64,000 bases of DNA, taken from the NCBI GenBank assembly GCA_038363925.1, contig JAQQWL010000005.1, positions 3,100,001-3,164,000 of the forward strand, given 5' to 3'. Below are positions 46,270 through 57,330 of the stretch, one piece after another (the stretch's first letter is position 1; every line of letters starts with the position of its first letter). The position numbers and the translations under genes are program-made. The notes beneath the pieces are model-generated. The model made no database searches and was not told the DNA's origin. It was given only the letters and a program-made list of their open reading frames with translations. This stretch comes from Apiospora phragmitis (taxonomy: Eukaryota > Ascomycota > Sordariomycetes > Amphisphaeriales > Apiosporaceae).

Positions 46270-46778
46270 CTCTTTCTCGTTTTTGTTTCTATTCTCTTCT
46301 TTTCTGTTTTGGGGACTCGAGTCAAGTCAAGTTAAGGGTTGCGCAAGCGTCTGTTAATGGTGCGCGTGCGTGGTGGTTGCTTTTTGAATGGATGGTAGAC
46401 ATGCAACCCCCATTTTGCCAGGCGCAGCGACAGAGCTGGCGCCTTCATGTCTCTTTTAAAGGTTTACATTTTGTTCGCATTTCTCCCTTGAAGGTTTTCT
46501 GCCTGTTAGCAGGTGAACACCCCGTCTTGCCTGCTGATGCGACCAGTCAGATGGGAAGGGATGGGAGTGCAGATGCCCCAATCGTCAATCAGCTGACAGA
46601 AGGTTTGGAGGGTGTGACTGCCACTAGCACCATTAGGTAGCCAATTAGCGGGTTTCGCCCCATTTCAGGAGAGTCACCACCAAAAATGTATGACCTCGCT
46701 TTCATGCGGCGTGAATTCGTGCAAAACTGACATCGCCTCCTGTGAAGCCTTAATCACTTAGACTTCTCTTCCGTCACC
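46270..46778. other. Divergent intergenic region
   Basis: 509 bases between a minus-strand gene and a plus-strand broken gene, expected to contain both promoters. TATA-like motifs are not convincing. Confidence 0.35.
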
Positions 46779-47429
46779 ATGGCCAACGCCACGTCGGCTT
46801 CCGCCGGCAACGGATGTGCGGCTTCCGCGACGGCGGGATCCGCAGGACGGCTTCGACGTCGGCAAGCAGATCCCTTCTACGAACTACCCGGGGTCGTACC
46901 TGCAGGACCGCAAGAAATGGATCGAGTCCATCCAGCCCCCTCTGGATTCTGCTCGACAGCCCCCCCCACGTCCGGCGCGACGCTGACCGCGGCCGACGGC
47001 TGGGCCTACCAGCTCGAGTCCCTGAGCAAGCAGATTAACGAGGTTAGCTGCGAAGCCTCGTACAAGCTCCTGTGGACGGTGCCAACGGAGAGGGGCTGCG
47101 GGACCAGCTCTCCGGCTGCGGCGTCCTGACCGAGTGGAAGTTCGAAAGAACCCCTGACGACGTGAAGTTTCAGTGGCACGCCTCGGGCCGCCTGCCCATC
47201 GGGACTAAGTCCTGTGTGGACGCGCCCGCTCGAGTCGGCGGGCGGCTCCGGTCAGGGGAACTGCCAAGGGGCCGAGAGGAGGCGCCGGGGGAAGAGATAT
47301 ATCGGTATCGAGGACTGGCCGGGATACGGGGCTGGTAGCAAGCACGTCTTCAAAGTCGAGGAGAAGCGGAACATTGCCATTGAAGACTAGCCTGGCTACG
47401 GCGACGATTTCAAGCACGTCTTCGGTTAG
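46779..47429 (+). pseudogene. Broken gene of unknown function with repeated IED-W-PGYG units
   Basis: Protein-like segments occur in successive frames: GFDVGKQIPSTNYPG and DRKKWIESIQPPLDS, then across an eight-C run at 46960-46967 GATLTAADGWAYQLES, then LSGCGVLTEWKFERTPDD and FQWHASGRLPIG, and finally GIEDWPGYGAGSKHVF followed by the near-repeat AIED-stop-PGYGDDFKHVFG ending at TAG 47427-47429. In the second unit TAG (47388-47390) replaces the Trp codon of the first. The multiple frame changes make an intact product impossible as written, although homopolymer errors could explain part of it. I do not recognise the family. Confidence 0.5.
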
Positions 47430-48985
47430 TCGTCCGAGGTTTTATTCTTCGAACTTGGCCAGTACATTCAGAGCAGAACATCTTGACGAATACCGTGGTG
47501 TAATAAGCACGGAGTCAGTAATGGGCCGTCCTTCACTGGGCAGCCGGCCTTGATTCATCGGTAACTCAGTCTTTAGCAACTACATATCTACTCCAGTACA
47601 AAACGACGATTTATCTGTCTGTAATTATGATGGGTAGACCTGGGGCGTGCAATTATATGATCATGTAATCTTGGGTGTACATTACTGCGAATAGGCGGCA
47701 AAGGCATCCAGCCCAACCACCATTGATATCATGGACCCGTCTGACCCAAGCCTGTTCCTCCCCTGAACATACATCGTGTAGTTTCATTTGATATACATCG
47801 CCATGCAACCGAAACTGCCTTCTGCTCTGGTTTTTAGAGACTGACTGCCAGATTGCTATTGGGTACCTAGCCGGAGTCCCACTCTGAGTATCGATCCTTC
47901 CCTCTCGTTGTCGCATTTGCTTGCAGTAGCCTACGCTAGCTAGAATGAAGGACACACCCATATTGAATATGAGACCGTTCCTTCCCTCACCTGTGTAATT
48001 GTAGACCACGAAAGGGAACAAGTGCTCCCGTTCTGCCGTCCAAGGGCGGTCAACCTGGGCCAGTGACTGGCTTAAACCGGTGCTTCTCTTCTCCCGATCC
48101 TTTCTCTCTTCTCCTTTCTCACCATCCCCTATCCATCCTCCATCTTCACCTCCTCCCCAGTTCACGATGCCATCGTTCCGTGCCACTACACTGATTACCC
48201 CCGACGTGGCTTGATGAGTGTTCTTGTCATCTCCATTCCCCAAACCCCACACTGAGATCATACAGTTCCATCATCATATGGCTCTGGTTCCTGACTTTCC
48301 CATAGTCTTGGACTCGATGGAAGTGTGGGAGATCAAAGATCTGCTACCAGAACCGGTCTGCACTTTCGACTAGTTATAATGTCGCGAAGTATTCCTATGA
48401 GTTAGCAAACATTTCGCCAATACAAATCACCGCACTTGTGGAAGTAGGCATATAGCTTTTGGCAAATATATCAATCAACATATCCCTAGTCCATGTTTCT
48501 GGTGAGCTGCATTCGTAAGTTTGTCGCGGTAAAGTGAGATCCATATCCATCAGAAGTAGCATGAGGTAGTGACACAACACACATGGATGCTGTTTTGTTC
48601 CAGATCGATCCTGACTGCCAACGATGGTGTCGGGTGTTTGCTTCACCCTCCGATGTTAATGTCAGCTTTGATGCCCAGCTTTTGCTATCGTATGTGCAGT
48701 TGTACGTATGCATGGACTGATGTTGGTGGACTTAACCAGTCGGCTTTGGGAATACCTCTAATAACATCAACCCATAGTCGTGGACATTAAGGACCTATTC
48801 AGTACTAGAATTTATCTTGTAGACGACGAGGCAGGCATCTTGTGCACCAGGCAGCAGCACACCACTCGGCGGCATTGCAGAATTGACTTGAACTGGAATT
48901 GCACTTGCATCCAGCCTTAGGACTCAGTTGTAGCACATTTAAGGCTGCCTGTTTTCGCTCAAGCACGGAGTACTCGAGGATATTC
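47430..48985. other. Intergenic spacer
   Basis: About 1.6 kb, AT-rich. The longest open frame (47653-48261, minus) shows no coding features. Nothing recognised. Confidence 0.4.
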
Positions 48986-48989
48986 AGCC

Positions 48990-49432
48990 AAGTGCACATC
49001 TTCATCATTGTCCTGTTGTTTGGGAGCGAAATACAGTCCTAGCTCCGCATGCAGTAATTTAGTCTGTCCTATGAAAGCTGCTGCATGCATCTGTTTAATG
49101 TAGCGAGGACGTAACAAAGGACGGGATCCATTTGACGATGGAACCGGTGGCTTCCAGTGTCAAGTCCTCGAGTCAGTGTGTAGTAATTAAGAGGTTCAGC
49201 ATTGGGTGACGCCAATCATTGCCTCGGATCCAACGTCTTCGGTCAAGCTACAGCTCAGTGCAGAAGTGCCCTTAACTGAAGATGAAGAATAAGGAGGGGA
49301 GGAGGGAAAGAATTGGGAGGAGTGCAGGTGCTGCCTGCTTTTAAAGATTTGCGTGCAGCGTTGAGGTGGGACCACTCTTTTGACTTCCCCCCTGAATTGG
49401 GTGATGGTGGGCATCAGCACAAGATAGACGCA
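48990..49432. repeat. Degenerate repeat family, copy A
   Basis: Shares blocks with copies B and C: TTCATCATTGTCCT at its start, CATTTGACGATGGAACCGG, a GTCAGTGTGTAGTAATTAAG-like block, and the conserved end TTGACTTCCCCCCTGAATTG followed by GGTGATGG. No ORF. It is likely a decayed transposon-derived or solo terminal repeat. Confidence 0.55.
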
Positions 49433-49639
49433 ATTAATTCAATAGCGACAAGATGCAAAAACTTATATTATTACTACTATTATTATCTTAACTCAAGAAT
49501 GCAAACTGTGTAATACCACCTGACCTGTATTGGCGAATTTCAACCGGGCAGAAACCACACTTGAGGTCTGCTTCTGGACTCAGAGATAGCACCCAGGTGT
49601 CTGTTGCCCAGGATCAAGGGAATCCCAGACGAGTGCGCA

Positions 49640-50015
49640 GCTTCATCATCCTCCTTTTCTCAGGGACCATTGTGATCCGGCCCTGTATGCACGCCAACTC
49701 ATGCATCGAAAATGGTCCTTGAATACGTTGGATGGGTAAAAAGGGAAGAGGCGAAGACGCGACAAGGCCAGGTCTATTTGACGATGGAACCGGTGCTCCT
49801 TGGATCACAACATCTCCTCGTGTCAGGGTGTAATAGAGGCTCAACACCGACTGGCGGCCATCATTGCCCCATACGGTCTGAAGAAAGAAGTGGGAGAAGG
49901 AACGAACATGTGAATGTTCTGCCTTCTTTTATTAAACTGGCTTGGAGCTTTAGGGAGCCCCACTACTTTGATTTCCCCCCTGAGTTGGATGATGGGGGGC
50001 ATTGGCACAATCATC
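49640..50015. repeat. Degenerate repeat family, copy B
   Basis: Begins near CAGCTTCATCATCCTCC and AGGGACCATTGTGATCCGGC, continues CTATTTGACGATGGAACCGG and ends TTTGATTTCCCCCCTGAGTTG. Same order of blocks as copies A and C. Confidence 0.55.
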
Positions 50016-50289
50016 AATCCAATCCCAAGAATTTGACAGAGCCAAAATATATAAAGGTCCTCATTGACTGTCGGTTGCTGTGTCAGGTCTGTAGTATAGG
50101 GCACGGCGCATTCATTACGATATTTTGACATGGAAGAGGCAATGTTCTCTCGCTTTCCCATGAGGGACATCAATAAGGAACAGAGGGAGCTGCGTGGCTG
50201 CACCAGTACCTACCTTATGTAAGTAGTTTGGATGTAACAACGAGACGTTTTGTAACGGATCCAACACCAATCGGCGGTGGCATAGTCGC

Positions 50290-50760
50290 ATGACGCGAGG
50301 GGACGATTTCGCCGATTTCCACCTACGTCCCGAGTCGAACGCATGGCTGACCGCCGAGGCTGGGCTCCAACCGACCATGTTCTTGGTAGGAACTCTTTAA
50401 TGAACGCAGCCTTGTATAGCCGAGCAGAGAAGTCGGAGTTTGATTCGCGGAACATGCCAGGATGGTCTGCTGAGGACGTGCTGCCCTACATGAGAAAGGT
50501 GATCTAAAGCCCATCTGCAAGGATTCTGCTGGTTCCTCCAGGCTTCACTCTCCAGCTTGAGGTGTATCATGGCCCATAACCAAGAGACCGCCGTGGATAT
50601 GACGGCCCTATACAAGTTTTAGGTGACATATTACGCTGGATCAGACTCGAAAACGATTTCATCGCAGCTCTTGGTCGAGGAGGCTGGCCAGCACTCGAGG
50701 ACAACAATGACGTTGACAGCGCACGATGTAATGCATTGATCCCAGTGAGATACAACAGGA
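50290..50760 (+). pseudogene. GMC oxidoreductase (alcohol oxidase-like) remnant
   Basis: Reading pieces in different frames gives a colinear part of an FAD-dependent GMC oxidoreductase: SNAWLTAEAGLQPT, then MNAALYSRAEKSEFDSRNM and PGWSAEDVLPYMRK (50400-50507), EVYHG...RRGYDGPIQV (about 50560-50620), then NDFIAALGRGGWPALEDNND with DVDS (about 50650-50725). Order and spacing match the FAD-binding domain of methanol/alcohol oxidases. Stops and frame changes interrupt every piece, and both protein ends are missing, so it is a dead fragment. It lies between copies of a degenerate repeat. Confidence 0.68.
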
Positions 50761-50829
50761 TACAGTTCACATTTATATGCAATCTTGGCTCCAGGATGGC
50801 AACTAACCCGACTTACTCATGCATTATTC

Positions 50830-50885
50830 CATTTTTTTTGTTTACCCCCTGAGTTGGACAATGATGATGGTATCATAAAAGTCGC
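50830..50885. repeat. Fragment of the degenerate repeat family
   Basis: Contains TTACCCCCTGAGTTGGACAA, matching the conserved end of copies A-C. Only this end is present. Confidence 0.4.
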
Positions 50886-51407
50886 TGGATCTATTTACGT
50901 TACAGCACATCCAGCTAAAAGGTAGTCAATTTGATAGCGTAGGGCTAGAAAAGGGGGAGCGGACTGGTTTTAAACACATCAAGTAAGTGAGTAGCCAGGT
51001 TAACAACATCCTTCTGGGAAAAGGGGGCTTCCGGGATGACACTCCCTAGATGCATTGATGAAATTCCATGAGGTTATGCAGTGGGGTTATGTAAAGAGCG
51101 GGGTTATGCTCTGTGCCCAAGATACCCAACCATAACTTGCAATAACTGACACCATAATGAGCTTGGGAAATTCCTGGTGGCCTACAGTATACTTGGAAGG
51201 ATTGTCAGGGTTCCTTGGTCATGCACAATTCTTATGAGAGCTAGGCTTGCCGGGCCCTTCTCCAAGCACTTTCTTTGCATGTATGCTATCCGTGCCTTCC
51301 GGCCCCACCGGAGCTTCACAAGACATGAGCCACCCTCAACCCGCAACCCCGCCCATCTCCTCTCCTCTCCTCCTCTCTCATATCCCATCTTATAACCCAT
51401 ACTCACC
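50886..51407. promoter_or_regulatory. Upstream region of the ABM-domain gene
   Basis: About 0.5 kb. A TATAAC (51391-51396) lies close to the ATG in a pyrimidine-rich leader. It may contain 5' untranslated sequence. No other element is recognised. Confidence 0.35.
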
Positions 51408-52075
51408 ATGGCCGCCCCCGTCACTGAAGTCGTCGATTTTACGCTGTCGCCCTCGGCGGATCCCACCACGGCCTTTTCCGCCGCCTGCGCGACCCTCACG
51501 CAGCAGCCCGGCTGCCGCGCCGCGCGCTACTCCCTCCACCACGAGGATGCGTCCAAGCTGACCCTCTTCGTCGACTGGGACTCGATCAGCGCGCACGAGG
51601 CCTTGCGCGCCAACGCCGACCTCTACGGGCCCTTCGCCGCCTCCCTGGCGCCCTTCGTCGCGGCCCCGCCCGTGATGTCCCACGTCGCATTCGACCCCCC
51701 CGCGAAGGGCGGCGTCCTGGACGTCGCGCCCGCCGTCGAGGTGCTGAACCTGCACTTCCCCGCCGACTACGGCCTGGAGCGGGAGCAGGCGGCCGTGAAG
51801 ACGCTGGGCGAGTTTGGCGCCATTACGCAGAAGGCGGCGGGGCCGGGGGATATGGACCTGTTGGTCGGCACGCCGGCGCTGGGCTGGGCCGTCGAGGAGG
51901 GGAGTGGAAGGGAGAGAAGGTCCGAGTGCTGTTTGCGATGATCGGCTGGGCGAGCGTCGAGGCGCACATGAAGTACCGCGACACCGATGCGTTCCGCGAG
52001 AGCATCGGGATGATTCGCGGGTTGGAGGGGTTGAAGGGAATTAGCATGAACCATGTTGCCTGTCAGAAGGCCTAG
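51408..52075 (+). CDS. ABM-type dimeric alpha/beta-barrel protein
   Basis: About 222 residues once one G is restored in GGGG 51899-51902 (VEEG then EWKGEKVRVLFAMIGW). Two tandem halves resemble the antibiotic-biosynthesis-monooxygenase (ABM) fold. Each has a strand, a helix with Ala/Arg-rich face (CATLTQQPGCRAARYSLHHE in half 1), a VDWDSISAHEALR or IGWASVEAHMKYR 'W-S-x-E/A-H' segment, and a terminal strand (ISMNHVACQKA). ABM proteins are cofactor-poor oxygenases or heme/quinone-handling small enzymes; fungal two-domain forms are mostly uncharacterised. Start ATG 51408 has a good context (ACTCACCATGGCC). It is flanked by old repeats on both sides, so it sits in an accessory-type neighbourhood. 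Confidence 0.75.
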
Positions 52076-52414
52076 GAGGAGGGTTCCGGGGCTAAGGGCA
52101 AGGCAAAGGACAGAGAAGGGAGCCCTGGAGTTGTTAGTGGGTGGAATAGAAGGCCGTTGCAGGTTGGAGTATTCGAGAACCTCCCGACCAGTCCAGATCA
52201 TAGCTCCTAGCGGTACCGCCCATGATGCTAACGAGGCAGACGATGTTATCAAAGGTGGAAAGTCGGCGAGGTATTTCTATACGCTGCTGACTGTGGTCAC
52301 TCGACCAGTGTCGCGAACTCTTACTTTCATAGGCGTCTCTATCAGCCTCGAGCTCAACTTTAGGACTTAGAAATAGACTTCGTCTGTTTTATTGAAGCCT
52401 AAAGGCAATTTCAG
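52076..52414. other. 3' spacer
   Basis: About 340 bases between the ABM gene stop and repeat copy C. Terminator region; nothing else is seen. Confidence 0.35.
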
Positions 52415-52905
52415 ACGAGTGCAAATTCATCATTGTCCTTGATTTCTTCTTAGGGACCATTGTGACCCGGCCCTGTATGCATGAGACGATCCAACTTTTG
52501 CATGATAATGAACGGGCGAGGATGTGTGACAAAGGGACCGGATCTATTTGACGATAGAACCGGCCGGTCGCCCTTGAGCCACGACCTCAGCCTCAAGTCA
52601 GTGTGTGATATTTTTAAGGCTCGGCATCGGCCAGCACAGGTCTCGGTCTAGTCCTTGTTTGCTGGTCGATGGCTGTCAGTGTCTCGAAATGGCGATATCT
52701 CTTCTTCGGTCTTATTGTCTCATTGACATAGTCAGTACCCAAGGGTCTATGCTCTAAAGTCAGAAGAACATGGAGAAGGTGGGAAATGGACCGACCTTGG
52801 GTGCAGTGCAGGTGCTGTCAGCTTTAAATGTGTCTGCAGTTTGAGGGGGTCCACGCTTCTGACTTCACCCCCTGATCTGGATATTCGGGCATCCAGGGTA
52901 CGCTA
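52415..52905. repeat. Degenerate repeat family, copy C
   Basis: Starts CAGACGAGTGCAAATTCATC, has AGGGACCATTGTGACCCGGC and CTATTTGACGATAGAACCGG, a TCAAGTCAGTGTGTGATA block and ends TTCACCCCCTGATCTGG. This is the same order of blocks as copies A and B, with clear point divergence. Confidence 0.55.
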
Positions 52906-53545
52906 ATGTCAGATCAACAGCTATTACGAGACCTAGATACATACCATATATTGCTAAATTTGACTCAAGTAGTTCGGGCTTCTGGCATCAACGTATGACA
53001 ATTCTCTTCGCTAGTCAGCAGTTCATACCCACGAGGAAGTGAAGAAGGACTTACAGGCAAGTGGGTGATATTAAATTACTCTGGAAAGCGCGGAAGGTGC
53101 CATCGTCCAAGTCTCGAAGTTTCGTAAGAAAATACTTATAGAGTTCTAATAAACGTTATTGGTGGGCGGGACAGTTGAGGCATTCGGTGGGAAACCAGGG
53201 CTAGTAGCAGGATATAATTTTATGGTAGTACACAGAACTTGTTGCGGAAGGTATCTTCCTCAGGTGGCGGATGGTAAAAGAGTTGAAATCAGCTGAGACT
53301 CATCCAGGTTGTGCCTTATGAACCAAACGTCCTATCTTCCCGCGAAACACTTTAACTAGAGAAAGCAGTCCTTGGCTCAACCTTTCATAGACTGTGTAGC
53401 AGAAATCATGCTAATATGAACATAGCGAGCCGCACGTCAAGAGCCTCAAAACATGCTCCAAAAGTATTCACCCTCTTCACCGTCCGCTGTTGGATCGCCA
53501 CAACATGGAGTATCTGGACCTGCGACGCATCAACCACATCCCCCG
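52906..53545. other. Intergenic spacer
   Basis: About 640 bases, AT-rich, no coding signal. Confidence 0.4.
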
Positions 53546-53878
53546 TTATTCATCCTCGTCGTCGTGTGATCTGTGTGGCGAGCTGAACGTCCATCCCTGA
53601 CTTTCCATATGGTCTAGCACGTGATATATGAGGGGGTCTTCCACCCTGTTTCCGCGATTGATCACGCTGCGGGTCAGTGCTGGACCTAACTTCTGCGTAT
53701 CTAACTCGAGAATGACCTCCAGAAAGGCTGATGGTGGATTTGAGATGGTCACAATCCAAGCGTTGAACATGGGTGTGAAGAAGAAGAAAGTAATTGCAAG
53801 GCTTCCGTCTTCTGTTAACACTCGCGTCTCTTTCGCGGCTGCCTGCCCCTTTTTGTCTTCAAATGGCGGAATTGCCAT
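53546..53878 (-). CDS. Possible small protein, weakly supported
   Basis: 110-residue open frame on the same strand and 36 bases downstream of the Cys-rich gene. It begins MAIPPFEDKKGQAAAKETR, has a hydrophobic patch (LAITFFFFTPMFNAWIVTI) and an acidic end (SHDDEDE). It could be a chance frame, a lost exon or a small gene. No family is recognised. Confidence 0.28.
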   Translation of the reverse strand: MAIPPFEDKKGQAAAKETRVLTEDGSLAITFFFFTPMFNAWIVTISNPPSAFLEVILELDTQKLGPALTRSVINRGNRVEDPLIYHVLDHMESQGWTFSSPHRSHDDEDE

Positions 53879-53913
53879 CCATCAAGACATGGAATGGAGC
53901 TAACAACTTTCCA

Positions 53914-54462
53914 TCACATGATGACACAACAAGAATCATTCCCATCGTCATCGTCATCATCACAACAGCCAGAAAAATAGCTATCTTCACAGCAGTCGTC
54001 TTCGCAACACTTATTATCGCAGCAGCAGCTTTCGCAGCACCCGTCGGCGCTCTCATCGTCTCCACTCGAGGCATAAGCAACTGCACCAGCGGCCCCGGGT
54101 ACAGCCCCGCCCGCTACGTCGGCCGCGACGTAGCTGGCTGTCGGCTGATACTTGTTTCGGTACTCACTCGACGTACGCATGGTCTCCTGGTAGATATAGC
54201 CGCCGCTCCTCCGGTTCTCGGGATGATAGGCTGGCTGGGGAGTATCGATATATGGCTGCTGCTGCTGCTGTTGATAGTCATGGTAATACTCCTCATCATC
54301 GATACGTCCTACTTGGACCAAGAGGCTGTCGCTTTGAGGGTTTGAGAAGTTTTGCTGTTCCATATAAGTGTTTGGTAGCATGTCGGCTTCTTGTAGATCG
54401 ACAGAGTTGTCAACAGTGTAGGAAGTATTCGAGTTTGACGTCGTCTGATAGTTATTCGTCAT
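53914..54462 (-). CDS. Cys-rich protein with C-terminal CaaX box (CVIM)
   Basis: 182 residues in one clean open frame. The N-terminal two thirds are Gln/Tyr/Asn-rich and probably disordered (EEYYHDYQQQQQQPYID). An Ala/Gly stretch (ADVAGGAVPGAAGAVAYAS) follows, then a remarkable Cys/Asp cluster (CCESCCCDNKCCEDDCCED, SGCCDDDDDD), ending SCCVIM. C-V-I-M is a canonical CaaX farnesylation signal. The neighbouring cysteines could be palmitoylated or bind metal. This would make it a lipid-anchored protein at the inner face of a membrane, with the Gln/Tyr-rich part as a scaffold; that is inference from motifs. No frame break. Composition would fit a stress-type or metal-binding protein, but no family is assigned. 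Confidence 0.75.
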   Translation of the reverse strand: MTNNYQTTSNSNTSYTVDNSVDLQEADMLPNTYMEQQNFSNPQSDSLLVQVGRIDDEEYYHDYQQQQQQPYIDTPQPAYHPENRRSGGYIYQETMRTSSEYRNKYQPTASYVAADVAGGAVPGAAGAVAYASSGDDESADGCCESCCCDNKCCEDDCCEDSYFSGCCDDDDDDGNDSCCVIM

Positions 54463-57330
54463 GATCTGAGGCTACTAAACGCTGTTCCAATAGGTTTAGT
54501 AAACGAAGACTAGATCATAGTGAGTATAACTAACCTTTGGTGGCTGGCATCATGGCGGGACGGGCCATGCCGCCGACTCTGAACTGGAGGAGACTGTCTA
54601 TGAGCCGGGCCTCCTGGTCCTGAGCGGCTTATTGCCTGGTGAGCTCGTTCTTGTCTGACTTGCTACTGCACTCCAACCCTCCCGACCCCAGCCCCTTTGT
54701 TAGACTCTCTGTACGTTGTCCCCTATACCTGATAGTTTCGAGATCCATCCGGAACATCCAGGCTGCTCTCATGTTCAAACAGCTCATCGTCAAAGCCATC
54801 CAAAACGTCGCCTTTGGATGGTTAATATGAAGCCAACTCAGGCAGGACTCAACAAATACTTACTTCGGACTCCATGAATGGCCATTTACACTGCTTCCCA
54901 ACGGCGTTCGACATCTCGTCTTATTAATACAAGAAGCCTTTGCTGTTCTCCGGCACTCAAAGCCTTGATGGAGAATAGTTTCGTTAGCTGTTCGAGATCT
55001 TTTTAAGGCCACGACTCTAGTCCTCCGCCTCAAGGTCTGCAGTTGAACAAGCTGTTGCTCTGATACGACTTCATGCTGACAAGTGGAAAGGAGATCGCTG
55101 TGGAAGTTGTCAATTGAGATCGATCTATTACTGTTGATGTTCAATAATGGCCTACATGGTGTACAAACGGGGCAAAGTGTTGATCCCCTGCAAGTAGCTG
55201 TGCACTTGCTTCCACGTGTGTGAAGTTCTCATTGCTGGGCGACCGATTCCTGATGCCTTCGAGCGTTGATCGGAGGCTAGCACAAGATACCCTCTGAGTT
55301 CCATTGCACGCTGTCATTTCTGTTTCTCTGACATACTTGTACGGCCTTGCCCATAGTGGCATGAGCTCTTGTCACACAAAAGTGACTTCCGGTTCTTTAA
55401 GTAACCACGCAACACATCCTGCAGCTTGGGTTCTATCCTGGTATTTGAGCTGTCATGTTCTCGCGCGTTGTCTCTTTCCATCCACCAATTTAACATCTCT
55501 GGACCACACAGCCTAATTACTCTGCTTAATCAGGCTGTGCTCTGACCGTGGTTAGGGCATAACCAACAGGGGAACGCATCCGAAGTGGGACTTTGGTGAT
55601 CGAGCGATGTCTCCCTAAGTGGACATATATAAGTACCGAGAATCAATATTCGAAGTCCTTACGACGTTACAGAAATAAGTAAAGATGGGGGAAATAGTCC
55701 CAGAGTGTGGCCGGGCGAAAACGAGAATGATTGGCTCGGTAGTCGCTATGGCGTATGGCTCTCGCCCCTGATGCAGTGAGACCGCAACAGCTAAAGGCAG
55801 CACGTTTGGTGAGCCTCCCACATACCTAATGTAAGGCTTACATGGCGCGCATCGGGTTTGAAAATTGACCAAGCCTTCAGCCCGGAAATTGGGTGCCTCC
55901 CACCCTCAAATCTAGCATGTGGAAGGTCGGCGATAGAGCGTGAGTATTATTACAATACAGACGTTGCCCATATGTGCTGAAGCAATTTGGTATATCATCA
56001 ACAGCTCTTTCTACACAGTGAAAAGCTAGTCCCAAGATTTACCCTTTCGCGACTATATGTAGGCAGCGAGGACCTTTAACGCCATATATCAAACCACAAG
56101 AATTGCCATGTATAGGTACTTACTTACGTTGTCTGCTAAGCTCCAGAAGCTAGGCAGCTCATCAGCTTACAGCGCGTCGCGTTTGATTCCATGACCTACA
56201 AATACGGACCACTGCAGAGTCTGCTTACTGCATATGCGAACTCGGGCAAGGACCGGGAGTCGCGATTGTTGAAAAGCTCTTTATCGTTGAGTGCCAGCCC
56301 TCAAGTAGTAAGATCGGCAATAAGGCTTAGCAGCGAAAGCAGGTGGGCACTGATGTCTTCACTTGCTTGGTGGACCTATCTAGGTTACGGTGGTTTTGGT
56401 AGGTACATACCTCTTAAATCTTGGTTCTACCTCACCTCTCCAGCTCCAAGTCTCCTTGCGACTCCTTGGAATATTGGATAAACATTTAGATAGATAAGTG
56501 ACTTGGCAGGCCTAGAAGCAACTATATATATAAAAAAGTGTTGTGATATTGAGGTTTTGACTCGAGCATCAGTGTGTGTGCGTGTTTAGGTTAACAGATG
56601 TGTGCAATTATGGACATGTGAGCCCCATTTAATTAATGACAGTCATTCAACCACTGACACCACCCGCTTGAACCGCAAAGTGCCGAAGGTTGTCACTAAA
56701 ACACTGATGCCTGACCTCACTTGAATGCTTCCAAACCGAGTGCAATTTTCGCCATAATGCTAGCACGCCGCCGACCACCCTTTGACTGCGCTTCTGCCCG
56801 CGGTCTGATGGGCGAATATGAGAAACCATCAAGGCGGAACATGATGGATTGGTCTGGGTGAAGATTACAACCAGTGCTGCTTATAGAATATGACGTGGAA
56901 GATCTGTATCAGATCATCTTCGGCCATCGGCATTCCGTCAATGTACTGGATTTCTCCGAATACCATTGCTAACCAGGGCTGTCCCATTTTTCTCTCGTAA
57001 CATCCAACTGGTTCCTTGATTAGATATCAAACATCGATCGATCATGTCCTCCACCTCCACTACCAAATGATCATGAGATCCTTTTTGCTCTCCAACCCGG
57101 AGGCTTCGGTATTTACGATGCTGACTTTGCCAAAAGCTAGCCATGCATTATTTTCAAGATTGCTGCGCTGCGACTTCGCATGCTGCCAGCCCTCATACAT
57201 ACAACACCGGCCAGCCGGCATCGTCCCCACTTGGACGCACCCACTCGAACCGGGTCCTTTGATCATGGGCGCCTTTTTAGTGACACATGTAAATTATAGG
57301 TCGCTGTTCTAGAGTGAGGTTATACCCAAA
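54463..57330. other. Intergenic spacer, possible gene remnants
   Basis: About 2.9 kb without a credible intact gene. On the minus strand at 54860-55362, protein-like fragments (NENFTHVEASAQLLAGDQHF; STCQHEVVSEQQLVQLQ) suggest a decayed gene, faintly like the linker of fungal NLR proteins, but this is too weak to name. Otherwise AT-rich. Confidence 0.35.
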
